From assembly GCF_030433675.1 (NCBI RefSeq), contig NZ_JAROCB010000002.1, forward strand, positions 62,001 through 126,000: a DNA stretch of 64,000 nt, read 5' to 3'. The stretch is from Leifsonia virtsii. GTDB taxonomy: Bacteria; Actinomycetota; Actinomycetes; Actinomycetales; Microbacteriaceae. Numbering within the stretch: the stretch's first letter is position 1; each line of letters opens with the position of its first letter. The position numbers were made by a program, and so were the translations under genes. Under the pieces are notes generated by a model. That model was not told where the DNA came from and ran no database searches. It saw nothing but the letters and a program-made list of their open reading frames with translations. Shown piece after piece: positions 16,472-25,642 of the stretch.

Positions 16472-18127
16472 GTGACGCCCCCCGCCGCACCCGACCCCGG
16501 CGCGCGCGACGCGATCGCCGCCGGGCGCACCGCGCTCGGCATCGAGCTCGGCTCGACCCGCATCAAGGCCTGCCTGGTGGATGCCGACGACCCGTCCCGC
16601 GTGCTCGCCGTCGGCTCCCACGAGTGGGAGAACGCCTACGTCGACCGCCGCTGGACCTACGCCATCGACGACGTCTGGACCGGCCTCGCCGCCGCCTACG
16701 CCGACCTCGCCGCCGACGCCCGGCAGCAGCACGGCGTGACTCCTTCGACCATCGGGTCCTTCGGCGTCTCGGCGATGATGCACGGCTACCTCGCGTTCGA
16801 CGCCGACGGCGGCCTGCTCGTCCCGTTCCGCACCTGGCGGAACACCGACACCGGCGAGGCGGCGCGCGAGCTCACCGAGCTGCTCGGGGTCAACATCCCG
16901 CTGCGCTGGTCGATCGCGCACCTGCACCAGGCCGTACTGAGCGCCGAGCCGCACGTTCCCGACATCCGCTTCGTCACTACCCTCGCAGGGTACGTGCACT
17001 GGCGGCTGACCGGCCGCCGCGTGCTCGGGGTCGGCGACGCGTCCGGGATGTTCCCGATCGACGCCAGCACCGCCGGCTACGACGCCGAGCTGGTCGCCCG
17101 GTACGACGGACTCGCCGCCGGCCGCATCCCGCCCCTGCTCGACCTGCTGCCCGAGGTCCTCGTCGCCGGCGACGCGGCGGGGGAGCTGACCGCCGAGGGC
17201 GCCGCGCTGCTCGATCCGACCGGTGCGCTGCAGCCGGGCGCCCTCGCCTGCCCGCCGGAGGGCGACGCCGGCACCGGGATGGTCGCGACCGCCTCGGTCG
17301 CGCCGCGCACGGGCAACGTCAGCGCCGGCACCAGCATCTTCGCCATGGTCGTGCTGGAGCGCCCGCTCGGCGCGGTGCACGAGGAGCTCGACGTCGTCAC
17401 GACGCCCGCCGGCGACCCGGTGGCGATGGTCCACTGCAACAACGGCGCCAGCGAGCTGGCCGCGTTCGCCGGGCTGTTCTCCCGCTTCGCGGAGGCGTCG
17501 GGACGCCCGGCCGACCCGGACGCGGTGTTCGAGACGCTGCTCCGCGAGGCGCTGGAGGGCGACGCCGACGCCGGCGGCGTCCTCGCCTACAACCACCTCG
17601 CCGGCGAGCCGATCGCCGGGCTCTCCGAGGGCCGCCCGCTGACCGTCCGCACCCCGGGCAGCCGCTTCACCCTGGCCAACGTCATGCGCGCGCAGGTCAA
17701 CGGGGTCTTCGCGACTCTGGCGCTCGGGATGCGCGTGCTCGCCGACGAGGGCGTCGCGGTCGACCGGCTGCTCGCCCACGGCGGCGTTTTCCGCACTGCC
17801 GGAGTGGCGCAGCGCCTGCTCGCCGGCGCGCTGGACGCCCCCGTCTCGGTGGCGGCGACCGCCTCGGAGGGAGGGGCCTGGGGCATCGCCGTGCTCGCGG
17901 CGTTCAGCCGGGCCCGCTCCGGCGGCGACGACTCCGGCCTCGACGCGTACCTGGGCGACCGGGTCTTCCGCTCGGTCGTCTTCGACACGGCGGAGCCCGA
18001 CCCGGCCGACGTCGCCGGGTTCGCCTCCTACGTCGACCGCTACCGCGACGGCCTCGCGGTGGAGCGCGCGGCCGTGACCGCGCTGCCCGACGCATCCGCC
18101 CCCGCCACAGAAGGAGCCACCCCGTGA
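16472..18127 (+). CDS. araB: Ribulokinase
   Basis: The protein has about 551 residues, the usual AraB size, and is an FGGY sugar kinase: phosphate-binding GIELGSTRIKACLVD near the N-terminus, substrate region MMHGYLAFD and TWRNTDT, and the C-terminal ATP-site motif LLAHGGVFRTAGVAQRLLAG. It phosphorylates L-ribulose to L-ribulose 5-phosphate. The GTG at 16472 is 11 bases from GAAGGAG; a GTG at 16460 overlaps that site and is less likely. It overlaps araD (GTGA). Confidence 0.92.
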   Translation: MTPPAAPDPGARDAIAAGRTALGIELGSTRIKACLVDADDPSRVLAVGSHEWENAYVDRRWTYAIDDVWTGLAAAYADLAADARQQHGVTPSTIGSFGVSAMMHGYLAFDADGGLLVPFRTWRNTDTGEAARELTELLGVNIPLRWSIAHLHQAVLSAEPHVPDIRFVTTLAGYVHWRLTGRRVLGVGDASGMFPIDASTAGYDAELVARYDGLAAGRIPPLLDLLPEVLVAGDAAGELTAEGAALLDPTGALQPGALACPPEGDAGTGMVATASVAPRTGNVSAGTSIFAMVVLERPLGAVHEELDVVTTPAGDPVAMVHCNNGASELAAFAGLFSRFAEASGRPADPDAVFETLLREALEGDADAGGVLAYNHLAGEPIAGLSEGRPLTVRTPGSRFTLANVMRAQVNGVFATLALGMRVLADEGVAVDRLLAHGGVFRTAGVAQRLLAGALDAPVSVAATASEGGAWGIAVLAAFSRARSGGDDSGLDAYLGDRVFRSVVFDTAEPDPADVAGFASYVDRYRDGLAVERAAVTALPDASAPATEGATP

Positions 18128-18822
18128 CCGCCGAATCCGCCGCCGTCCGCGCCGTGCGCGAGCGCGTCGCCGCCCTGCACGCCGAGCTGGTCCGCTACGG
18201 CCTGGTCGTCTGGACCGGCGGCAACGTCTCCGGCCGCGTCCCGGGCGAGGACCTCTTCGTCATCAAGCCGAGCGGCGTCGACTACGACGACCTCGCACCG
18301 GAGAACATGATCCTGTGCACCCTCGACGGCGAGGTCGTCCCCGGGTCGCTGGGCTCGGAGCGGTCGCCGTCGTCCGACACCGCCGCGCACGCCTACGTGT
18401 ACCGCAACATGCCGGAGGTGGGCGGAGTCGTCCACACGCACTCCACGTACGCGACCGCGTGGGCCGCCCGCGCTGAGCCCATCCCGTGCGCCATCACCGC
18501 GATGGCCGACGAGTTCGGCGGCGACATCCCGGTGGGTCCCTTCGCCATCATCGGCGACGACTCGATCGGCCGCGGCATCGTGCAGACGCTGACCGGCCAC
18601 CGCAGCCGGGCCGTGCTCATGCAGAACCACGGCGTCTTCACCATCGGCCGCGACGCGCGGGATGCCGTGAAGGCCGCCGTCATGGCCGAGGACGTCGCCC
18701 GCACCATGCACATCGCCCGCCAGGGCGGCGAGATCGTCCCCATCCCGCAGGACGCCATCGACAGCCTCTTCGACCGCTACCAGAACGTGTACGGACAGAA
18801 CCCGGAAGGATCCCTCCGCTGA
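18124..18822 (+). CDS. araD: L-ribulose-5-phosphate 4-epimerase
   Basis: The 232-residue class II aldolase-fold enzyme converts L-ribulose 5-phosphate to D-xylulose 5-phosphate, feeding the pentose phosphate pathway. Visible marks are [19 protein letters not shown], the metal ligands in [13 protein letters not shown] and a later His in [12 protein letters not shown] start overlaps the araB stop, and its stop overlaps the araA ATG, so the three genes form one tightly coupled operon. Confidence 0.93.
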   Translation: MTAESAAVRAVRERVAALHAELVRYGLVVWTGGNVSGRVPGEDLFVIKPSGVDYDDLAPENMILCTLDGEVVPGSLGSERSPSSDTAAHAYVYRNMPEVGGVVHTHSTYATAWAARAEPIPCAITAMADEFGGDIPVGPFAIIGDDSIGRGIVQTLTGHRSRAVLMQNHGVFTIGRDARDAVKAAVMAEDVARTMHIARQGGEIVPIPQDAIDSLFDRYQNVYGQNPEGSLR

Positions 18823-20339
18823 TGCCGAAGCTCACCACCTCCCTCGACGTGTACGAGGTCTGGTTCCTCACCGGGAGCCAGCACCTGTACGGCCCGGAGA
18901 CCCTCGCGCAGGTCGCCGAGCAGTCGCGCGCCATCGCCGACGAGCTCGGCGCGGCTCCCGACGTCCCGGTCCGGATCGTCTGGAAGCCGGTCCTGACCGA
19001 CTCCGACGCCATCCGCCGCACCGTGCTCGAGGCCAACGCCGAAGACGCCGTGATCGGCCTGATCGCGTGGATGCACACCTTCAGCCCCGCCAAGATGTGG
19101 ATCGCCGGACTCGACGCCCTGCAGAAGCCGCTGCTGCACCTGCACACCCAGGCCAATGTCGAGCTGCCATGGGCAGACATCGACTTCGACTTCATGAACC
19201 TCAACCAGGCCGCGCACGGCGATCGGGAGTTCGGGTACATCCTCACCCGGCTCGGCGTCCCGCGAACCACGGTGGCGGGACACGTCTCGAATCCGGCGGT
19301 CTCCTCGCGCGTCGGCACGTGGATGCGGGCGGCGGCCGGTCACGCGGCCACCCGCACCCTGAAGCTGGCCCGTTTCGGCGACAACATGCGCTTCGTCGCC
19401 GTCACCGAGGGTGACAAGACGGAGGCGGAGCACGTCTTCGGCGTACAGGTGAACACCTGGGGCGTGAACGAGCTGGCCGAGGCGGTGGCAGCGGCGTCGG
19501 CGTCCGACGTGGACGCGCTGGTCGCCGAGTACGAGGACCTCTACGACGTCGTGCCCGAGCTCCGCCGCGGCGGCGACCGCCACGGCTCGCTGCGCGACGG
19601 CGCGGCCATCGAGCTGGGGCTGCGGTCGTTCCTGGAGGAGGGCGGCTTCGGTGCGTTCACCACCAGTTTCGAAGACCTCGGCGCGCTCAAGCAGCTGCCC
19701 GGCCTCGCCGTCCAGCGGCTGATGGCCGAGGGCTACGGCTTCGGCGCGGAGGGCGACTGGAAGACCGCGATCCTGGTGCGCGCGGCGAACGTGATGGGGG
19801 CGGGCCTGCCGGGCGGGGCATCCCTCATGGAGGACTACACGTACGACCTGACGCCCGGTGACGAGCGCATCCTCGGCGCGCACATGCTCGAGGTGAGCCC
19901 GTCGCTGACCTCCGCGCATCCGACGCTCGAGGTGCACCCGCTCGGCATCGGCGGCAAGGACGACCCGGTGCGCCTGGTCTTCAGCGCCGACCCCGGCCCT
20001 GCCGTCGTCGTGGCCCTGTCGGATGTGCGCGACCGGTTCCGTCTGGTCGCCAACGTGGTCGAGGTCGTCGAGCCGACCGCTCCGCTGCCGAAGCTCCCCG
20101 TGGGCCGCGCCGTGTGGAAGCCGGCCCCCGACTTCACCACGTCGGCGACGGCGTGGCTGGAGGCGGGCGCCGCACACCACACCGTGATGAGCACCGCGGT
20201 CGGCGTCGAGGTGTTCGAGGACTTCGCCCGCATGCTCCGCACGGAGCTCCTCGTGATCGACGACGAGACCACGCTGCGCGGCTTCCGCCGCGACCTCGAG
20301 TCGAACGCCGCCTACTACCGCCTCGCCCGCGGCCTGTAG
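18822..20339 (+). CDS. araA: L-arabinose isomerase
   Basis: The 505-residue product has the AraA N-terminus [18 protein letters not shown], the metal-site segments [15 protein letters not shown] and [12 protein letters not shown] (Glu) and the His-containing MLEVSPSL. It converts L-arabinose to L-ribulose with Mn2+. The ATG at 18822 shares the A of the araD stop. The operon order B-D-A is common in actinobacteria; no arabinose transporter is encoded nearby. Confidence 0.95.
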   Translation: MPKLTTSLDVYEVWFLTGSQHLYGPETLAQVAEQSRAIADELGAAPDVPVRIVWKPVLTDSDAIRRTVLEANAEDAVIGLIAWMHTFSPAKMWIAGLDALQKPLLHLHTQANVELPWADIDFDFMNLNQAAHGDREFGYILTRLGVPRTTVAGHVSNPAVSSRVGTWMRAAAGHAATRTLKLARFGDNMRFVAVTEGDKTEAEHVFGVQVNTWGVNELAEAVAAASASDVDALVAEYEDLYDVVPELRRGGDRHGSLRDGAAIELGLRSFLEEGGFGAFTTSFEDLGALKQLPGLAVQRLMAEGYGFGAEGDWKTAILVRAANVMGAGLPGGASLMEDYTYDLTPGDERILGAHMLEVSPSLTSAHPTLEVHPLGIGGKDDPVRLVFSADPGPAVVVALSDVRDRFRLVANVVEVVEPTAPLPKLPVGRAVWKPAPDFTTSATAWLEAGAAHHTVMSTAVGVEVFEDFARMLRTELLVIDDETTLRGFRRDLESNAAYYRLARGL

Positions 20340-20349
20340 CCCACCGAGT

Positions 20350-20396
20350 TGCACGTCGTGGTCGCTATCACGCTGGATTAGCGACCACGACGTGCA
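20350..20396 (+). terminator. araBDA terminator hairpin
   Basis: GCACGTCGTGGTCGCTA (20351-20367) pairs perfectly with TAGCGACCACGACGTGC (20379-20395), extended by one more base pair, with an 11-nt loop. There is no T-run. It begins 11 bp after araA and just before the PadR promoter, so it should insulate the two units. Confidence 0.7.
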
Positions 20397-20402
20397 GTTC
20401 GT

Positions 20403-20432
20403 GCCGGTTACTCTAGTGCTAGAGTAACCGGC
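20403..20432 (+). promoter_or_regulatory. 30-bp perfect palindrome at PadR promoter
   Basis: GCCGGTTACTCTAG, a TG centre, and CTAGAGTAACCGGC form a perfect 30-bp palindrome ending at the base before the ATG of the PadR gene. TAGAGT (20420-20425) can serve as -10 with transcription starting at the ATG (leaderless). PadR-type repressors bind long dyads over their own promoter, so this is very likely an autoregulatory operator. Confidence 0.75.
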
Positions 20433-20957
20433 ATGACGCTGACAGCTGCGGAGTTGACGGTGCTCGGGCTCCTGGTGGAGGAGCCGCGGCACGGGTACGA
20501 CCTGGAGCGCGTGATCGAACGACGCGGCATCCGGCGCTGGACGGACATCGGCTTCTCGTCCATCTACTACCTGCTGGGCAAGCTCGAGGGCCGCGGTCTC
20601 GCCGCCGCCGCGGAGGATCACGCCGGTGCCGCGAAGTCGCGCCGGGTGTTCCGCGCGACCGACGAGGGACGCCGCGTCGCCGCCGAGCAGACCCTGACGT
20701 TCGTCCGGGAGGCGAGCCCGGTGCCGCATCCGTTCCTCGTCGGGCTCGCCAACCTCCCCCTGATCCCGGCTGGGGTGTATGACGAGGCGCTGCGGTCGAG
20801 GCTCGCGCAGATCGAGGCCCGCATCGACGACGTCGTGCAGGCGGAACGCGCCCAGGCGCCGCTTCCGCCCGCGGCTCGCGAGGTGTTCTCGTACTCGCTC
20901 AGTCTCCTGGAGGCGGAAAGGTCGTGGCTCCTGGAGCGGGTCGAGGTGCCTGCATGA
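20433..20957 (+). CDS. PadR-family transcriptional regulator
   Basis: The product has 174 residues. The winged helix begins LTAAELTVLGLLVEEPRHGYDL and includes FSSIYYLLGKLEGRGL and the wing KSRRVFRATDEGR; the C-terminal half is the helical dimerisation region (Vir_act_alpha_C-like). The start coincides with the predicted transcription start, right after a perfect palindrome. It is overlapped with the BtrH-like gene (ATGA), which it probably co-regulates with itself in response to an unknown small molecule. Confidence 0.88.
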   Translation: MTLTAAELTVLGLLVEEPRHGYDLERVIERRGIRRWTDIGFSSIYYLLGKLEGRGLAAAAEDHAGAAKSRRVFRATDEGRRVAAEQTLTFVREASPVPHPFLVGLANLPLIPAGVYDEALRSRLAQIEARIDDVVQAERAQAPLPPAAREVFSYSLSLLEAERSWLLERVEVPA

Positions 20958-21976
20958 CGCACACGACGATGATCGACGGGCTCCCGACCGGGGGCGGGCC
21001 GCACTGCGAGACGACCGCGCTCGGGGTGCTGCTCGCGCACCGCGGACTGGAGCTCTCCGAGCCGATGCTGTTCGGGCTCGGCGGCGGGCTGTCCTTCCTC
21101 TACTGGGACTCGAAGCAGCAGGAGCTGCCCTTCCTCGGCGGACGCGTCAGGCCGTTCGAGCTGACCACCAACCTGGCCGCACGGTTGGGCCTGGAGCTGC
21201 ACGTCTCCGAGACGGCCTCGGAGCGGAAGGCCTGGGAGGAGGTCCGTTCGGCCCTCGGCAGCGGTGTGCCCGTCGGCCTGCAGCTCGACAGCCACGACCT
21301 GGAGTACTTCGGCTCGCGCGTCCACTTCGCCGGTCACGTCGTGGCGATGTACGGCTACGACGACGAGCGCGCCTACCTTGTGGATACCGCTCAGCAGGGC
21401 GGTGCCGTCTCGACCAGCCTGGGGAGCCTGGCGACCGCCCGCTCGGCGCGCGGACCGATGTCGGCGAGGAACCGCTCGTTCACGGTCGCGCTTCCCGAAC
21501 CGGCGCAGGATGTGCGCGACCGCGTGCCCGAGCTGGTGGCGGCGGCGATCGCGGACTGCGCCGAGGCGTTTCTGACCCCTCCGATCGCGAACATCGGAAA
21601 CCGTGGCATCCTGACCGCGGCGAAGCGGGTGCCCGGCTGGTTCGAGCGGGTCGCTGATCCTGCGAGCGATCTGCCCACCATCGCCATGCTCATGGAGCGC
21701 GCGGGCACCGGTGGTGCGCTGTTCCGGAACCTCTACCGCGACTTCCTGGCCGAGTGCGTCGGGCTCGGACTGCCGGAGGACATCACCAGGCGCATCGCCG
21801 AGGGTCGAGACGGCTACGCCGAGTCCGCCGTGCTCTGGACGCGCGTGGCCGCCCTGATCGACGCAGCAGGGAGGGCCGGCGACCCGGAGCCCCTGGCCGA
21901 GGCCGGCCGCCGCCTGAAGGACATCGCCGCGATCGAGACCGACGCCATGTCCACCCTGCGCTCACTCGCCTCCTGA
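20954..21976 (+). CDS. BtrH N-terminal-domain / DUF4872 protein (C39-peptidase-like fold)
   Basis: The 340-residue protein has a probable papain-like catalytic set: Cys in GGGPHCETTALGVLL (~residue 18), His in FAGHVVAMYGYDD and Asp in AYLVDTA. This fits the BtrH N-terminal family, named after an acyltransferase of butirosin biosynthesis that passes an amino acid side chain from a carrier protein to an aminoglycoside; the C-terminal half fits DUF4872. Here no carrier protein or antibiotic genes are near, only the PadR repressor. The substrate, perhaps a peptide or acyl conjugate, is unknown. Confidence 0.7.
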   Translation: MTHTTMIDGLPTGGGPHCETTALGVLLAHRGLELSEPMLFGLGGGLSFLYWDSKQQELPFLGGRVRPFELTTNLAARLGLELHVSETASERKAWEEVRSALGSGVPVGLQLDSHDLEYFGSRVHFAGHVVAMYGYDDERAYLVDTAQQGGAVSTSLGSLATARSARGPMSARNRSFTVALPEPAQDVRDRVPELVAAAIADCAEAFLTPPIANIGNRGILTAAKRVPGWFERVADPASDLPTIAMLMERAGTGGALFRNLYRDFLAECVGLGLPEDITRRIAEGRDGYAESAVLWTRVAALIDAAGRAGDPEPLAEAGRRLKDIAAIETDAMSTLRSLAS

Positions 21977-21981
21977 CCCGC

Positions 21982-22037
21982 GAGGTGCTCGTCGTTGCGC
22001 GCCCCGACGGCGTGTCGGGCGCAACGACGAGCACCTC
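21982..22037. terminator. Hairpin between convergent BtrH-like and MFS genes
   Basis: GAGGTGCTCGTCGTTGC (21982-21998) pairs perfectly with GCAACGACGAGCACCTC (22021-22037), and the inside continues as GCCCCGAC/GTCGGGC with one bulged C. It fills the 70-bp gap between the stops of two convergent genes. No T-run. Confidence 0.7.
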
Positions 22038-22046
22038 AGCGGGGAA

Positions 22047-23282
22047 CTAGGCGCGGCGGAGCATTCGGAGGCCGGCGGGGATGGAGAGGACCGCGACGGC
22101 GGCGACGAACACTACGAGCACCGGGACCAGCGGCCACAGGATGAGCGCGACGCCGACCAGCAGCACCGGCAGGGCCAGCCCGATGTAGGCGATGAGGAAG
22201 ATCGCCGCGAGCACCTCGCCGCGCCGCTCCGGCGCCGCCAGCGAAGCGGCGACCGCGATGGCCGACCGGAACTGGAGGCCGACGCCTGCCCCGGCGAGCA
22301 CCCCGCTGACGAGGAAGACGGCGAGGGACGCGATCAGCACCCCGGTGGCGAGCCCGGCGAGGCCGACCAGCATCAGCACGAGGGCGAGCACCAGCTGCGA
22401 CCGTGTCGAGAGTCGTCCGAACACGACCTGCGACAGTGCGGAGGCCGCGAACACCGCGAAGGGCACGAAGCCCGCGAGCAGGTGCGAGGTCTGGTGCAGC
22501 GTCCCGGCCAGCACGCTCGGCGCGAGCGAGGTGAAGAGGCCGAAGACGGCGAAGCCGGCGAAGGCGGCCACGGCCGCGGCCGAGAAGGCGCCGCGTGCCG
22601 ACGCCGGAAGCGAGATCCGCTGCGGCCGGTAGGCGGGCCGCTCCTCCGCGCGCTCGACCGTCTCGGGCACGAGCGCGACCGCGACCGCCGCCACGGCGAG
22701 CACCACGAGGAAGACCGCGTACGGCAGCAGCAGCGGCGCCGGCAGGAACTGGGCGAACGCGCCGCCGATCAGCGGACCGAGAGCCAGTCCGCCCGTGTTG
22801 ACGACGGTCGACACCGTCCCGGCCAGCCGCGGACCCTCCTGCGGCCGCGCCACCGCCCGCAGCTCGCTGAGGTGTGCCGTCGCGCTGGCCGTCAGCGCGC
22901 CGACGCCGATCCCCGAGATCGTGCGGGCGACGATGAGTCCGGCGACGTCGTTCCAGACCAGGAACAGGGCTGCGGACACTATCTCCAGCAGCACCGCGAT
23001 GAGCACCATCCTGCGGCGCCCGGCCCAGTCGCTGAGGTGGCCGATCAGGAACAGGCTCGCGATCACGCCGACGGCGTACGCGGCGAAGATGACGGTGACG
23101 ACCCAGGTCGGGAAGCCGTCGCGCGCCTGGTAGAACGCGTACAGCGGGGTCGGGACGGTGGAGAATGCCATCACCGCGAGGAACGCCGCCGCGATCACCC
23201 AGAAGCCGGCGCCATGGCGGAGCCGGAACGGGCGACGGTCGGTCGGCCGGGAGATGCGACGGGAGTCGAGCGTGCTGGTCAT
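22047..23282 (-). CDS. MFS transporter
   Basis: The 411-residue protein has about twelve hydrophobic helices and the MFS loop motif GHLSDWAGRRRMV between helices 2 and 3. The N-terminal TVPTPLYAFYQ and motif GIGVGALTASATAHL are like those of actinobacterial drug or sugar efflux carriers. The ATG at 23282 fits the first basic cytoplasmic stretch. It diverges from a LysR gene with a palindrome in between, so LysR likely controls it. Confidence 0.88.
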   Translation of the reverse strand: MTSTLDSRRISRPTDRRPFRLRHGAGFWVIAAAFLAVMAFSTVPTPLYAFYQARDGFPTWVVTVIFAAYAVGVIASLFLIGHLSDWAGRRRMVLIAVLLEIVSAALFLVWNDVAGLIVARTISGIGVGALTASATAHLSELRAVARPQEGPRLAGTVSTVVNTGGLALGPLIGGAFAQFLPAPLLLPYAVFLVVLAVAAVAVALVPETVERAEERPAYRPQRISLPASARGAFSAAAVAAFAGFAVFGLFTSLAPSVLAGTLHQTSHLLAGFVPFAVFAASALSQVVFGRLSTRSQLVLALVLMLVGLAGLATGVLIASLAVFLVSGVLAGAGVGLQFRSAIAVAASLAAPERRGEVLAAIFLIAYIGLALPVLLVGVALILWPLVPVLVVFVAAVAVLSIPAGLRMLRRA

Positions 23283-23328
23283 GCTCCGATGATGCGCCGG
23301 ACCCGCAATCGAGTCCAACGGAAATAGC

Positions 23329-23343
23329 CGATGCTGAGCATCG
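23329..23343. promoter_or_regulatory. Palindrome in the MFS/LysR divergent gap
   Basis: CGATGC-TGA-GCATCG is a perfect 6+6 inverted repeat in the 78-bp gap between the MFS (-) and LysR (+) starts. Its size and place fit a LysR-type site for self-control and control of the divergent transporter. Confidence 0.5.
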
Positions 23344-23360
23344 ATGGATACGATTGCCGC

Positions 23361-24236
23361 ATGGACACCCGGCAGCTGGAGTACTTCGTCGCCGTCGCCG
23401 ACGAGCTGAACTTCACGCGCGCCGCCGAACGCGTGTACGCCGCCCAGTCGACCGTCTCGGCCGGCATCCGCAGCCTGGAGCGCGAGCTCGGCACCGCACT
23501 GTTCGAGCGCGACGCCCACGGCGTCCGCCTCACCGACGTCGGCGAGGCCGTACTGGCCGAGGCGCGGGCATCCCTGCGGTCGGTCGAGCGGATGCGCGAC
23601 CTCGCCGACCGGGAGGGCCCCCTCCGCGGCACGGTCCGGGTCGGCATCTTCACCAACCTCACGCGCGTCGACCTGCCCGGCATCATGGGCGAGTTCCACC
23701 GCAGGCACCCCGGGGTCGACCTGCGGCTCGGCCCGTCGCCGAGCGGATCGACCGGCCTGATCGAGGACGTGCGGCAGGGCCGGCTCGACATCGCCTTCCA
23801 CGGCCTCCCCGACGTGGTGCCCGACCTGGTCGTGCAGCACCTGACCGACTCGCCGTTCCGTGCCGTGCTGCCCGAGGCGCATCCACTCGCCCGGCGGTCT
23901 TCGGTGTCGCTCGCCGACCTCGCGTCGGAGCCGTGGGTGGATGCGCGCGCCGGCTTCGGCAACAGGGTCGCCCTCGACCGCGCCTTCGCAGCCCTCGGAC
24001 TGACCCGGCGGGTGCCGACCGAGCTCGCCGACCTGGGCGAGATCCCGCGGTTCGTGGCGTCCGGTCTCGGCGTCGCCGCCCTCCCCGAGTTGACGATCAT
24101 CCCAGCCGACGGCGCCGTGGTGCTGCCGCTGCGGCCCACCATCGAGTGGAGGCTCAGCGCCATCGCGCGGGAGCGGCCCGGCCGGGCGGCCGAGGCGATG
24201 CTGCAGCTGCTGAGCGAGCGCGTCGGCTCCGTCTGA
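23361..24236 (+). CDS. LysR-family transcriptional regulator
   Basis: The protein has 291 residues with an N-terminal helix-turn-helix MDTRQLEYFVAVADELNFTR and YAAQSTVSAGIRSLERELG, then a type 2 periplasmic-binding co-inducer domain (GTVRVGIF...VASGLGVAALPE). The ATG at 23361 is the normal LysR start; one at 23331 lies inside the palindrome. It likely senses the compound exported by the divergent MFS pump. Confidence 0.9.
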   Translation: MDTRQLEYFVAVADELNFTRAAERVYAAQSTVSAGIRSLERELGTALFERDAHGVRLTDVGEAVLAEARASLRSVERMRDLADREGPLRGTVRVGIFTNLTRVDLPGIMGEFHRRHPGVDLRLGPSPSGSTGLIEDVRQGRLDIAFHGLPDVVPDLVVQHLTDSPFRAVLPEAHPLARRSSVSLADLASEPWVDARAGFGNRVALDRAFAALGLTRRVPTELADLGEIPRFVASGLGVAALPELTIIPADGAVVLPLRPTIEWRLSAIARERPGRAAEAMLQLLSERVGSV

Positions 24237-24264
24237 GCCGGGAAGCTTCCCTCCCGCCGCCGGA

Positions 24265-24283
24265 TGCGCGAGACTCTCGCGCA
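24265..24283. promoter_or_regulatory. 19-bp palindrome upstream of the LtrA-family gene
   Basis: TGCGCGAG-ACT-CTCGCGCA (8+8 perfect) sits between the LysR stop and the next gene. With a 3-nt loop it could be a compact terminator for LysR or an operator for the following gene; no T-run follows. Confidence 0.5.
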
Positions 24284-24307
24284 CACCACAGTAGGCAGGA
24301 GCAGCGG

Positions 24308-25642
24308 ATGACCGACCTCACCGACGAGCTGCGGCACGAGCTCCGCCACCGCATCCGCCCGATGCGGGGGCGCGACCCGCACGAGCGCGGGCGCACCACC
24401 ACGCCGCTGGAGCTCCTCTACGACCTGACCTACGTCGTGGCGTTCGCCGCAGCATCCGATCAGCTCGCGGAGCAGCTCGCCCACGGCGACGTCGGCCCGG
24501 CCCTCGGCGCGTACGCGTTCGCGATCTGGGCGGTCAGCTGGGCGTGGCTCAACTTCACCTGGTTCGCGTCGGCCTACGGCAACGACGACGTGCTGTTCCG
24601 GCTGGCGACGATCGTGCAGATGATCGGCGTGATCGTGCTGACCTACGGCCTCCCGGTCAGCTTCGAGCGCGCCGCCCACGGCGAGAGCCCGAATAACCTG
24701 CTGATGGTGATCGGCTACGTCATCATGCGGGTCCCGCAGATCCTGCTCTGGATCCGCGCCGCGCGGGAGGACCCGGACCACCGCAGGAACGCCCTCTCGT
24801 ACGTGCTGATCATCTGGGTCGCGCAGGTGCTGTGGCTGCTGACCGCGCTCGTCCCGCTGCCGACCGGCGTCACGGTGACGGCCCTCGTCGTCATCGCGCT
24901 GTCCGAGATGGTGGCGCCGGTCGTCGCCACCCGCCGGTACGGGTTCTCGCCGTGGAACGCCGGGCATCTGGCCGAGCGGTTCGCGCTGCTGACGATCATC
25001 ACGATCGGCGAGGTGATCGCCGCCACCACCTCCGCGGTCGGCGCACTCACGGTGGAGGAGGGATGGACGCCGGAGGCCGTGCTCATCGCGTCGAGCGGTC
25101 TCGTGATGGCAGCGGCCGTGTGGTGGACGTACTTCCTCGTCCCGTCGCGGCTGGTGCTGGAGCGGCGGCCGGAGCGCGCATTCGGCTGGCGGTACGCGCA
25201 CCTCGCCCTGTTCGGCTCCATCGCGGCGATCGGCGCCGGCCTCCACCTGACCACGATCGCCGTGCAGGGCGGGGGCGTGTCGTTGCTGGGCGTCGCACTG
25301 GCGCTCGCGGTGCCGTTGGCGACCACGATCGTCCTGATCTTCCTGATCTGGAGCGTGCTGCTGCGCTCGTTCGACCTCACGCACCTGCCGCTTCTGCTGG
25401 TGACCCTGGCGCCTCTCGCCGTGGCCGTCGTGGTCGGCGCGCTCACCCATCCCGGTGAGCCGATCGACCTGGAGGAGCCCGGCGAGCTGACCGCGCTGAG
25501 CGTCGTCATCGGGCTGGTCGCCCTCGGCGCCGTCGTGGAGGTCGTCGGGCACGAGCTGGTGGGCTTCCGGCACACCCTCCGCGCCTGGCGGAACGGCGAG
25601 GGGCGGCCACCGCTCAGTGCGCCGGAGGCGCGTCCTTCGTGA
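24308..25642 (+). CDS. LtrA-family (low temperature requirement A) membrane protein
   Basis: The 444-residue product has about twelve hydrophobic helices. LELLYDLTYVVAFAAASDQLA is the conserved start of the LtrA family, followed by the typical acidic/aromatic FTWFASAYGNDD and later ERFALLTIITIGEVIAAT. The family was named in Listeria; its biochemical role is not known. ATG at 24308 with AGGAG upstream. Its last 29 bases overlap the 3' end of the convergent terC gene. Confidence 0.85.
   Translation: MTDLTDELRHELRHRIRPMRGRDPHERGRTTTPLELLYDLTYVVAFAAASDQLAEQLAHGDVGPALGAYAFAIWAVSWAWLNFTWFASAYGNDDVLFRLATIVQMIGVIVLTYGLPVSFERAAHGESPNNLLMVIGYVIMRVPQILLWIRAAREDPDHRRNALSYVLIIWVAQVLWLLTALVPLPTGVTVTALVVIALSEMVAPVVATRRYGFSPWNAGHLAERFALLTIITIGEVIAATTSAVGALTVEEGWTPEAVLIASSGLVMAAAVWWTYFLVPSRLVLERRPERAFGWRYAHLALFGSIAAIGAGLHLTTIAVQGGGVSLLGVALALAVPLATTIVLIFLIWSVLLRSFDLTHLPLLLVTLAPLAVAVVVGALTHPGEPIDLEEPGELTALSVVIGLVALGAVVEVVGHELVGFRHTLRAWRNGEGRPPLSAPEARPS

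Noticed and set aside
22047-24284. A 745-residue fusion spanning the MFS gene and the region opposite LysR
   Set aside because: The part beyond 23282 is antisense to a clear LysR gene and lacks any domain; the MFS protein begins naturally at the ATG at 23282.
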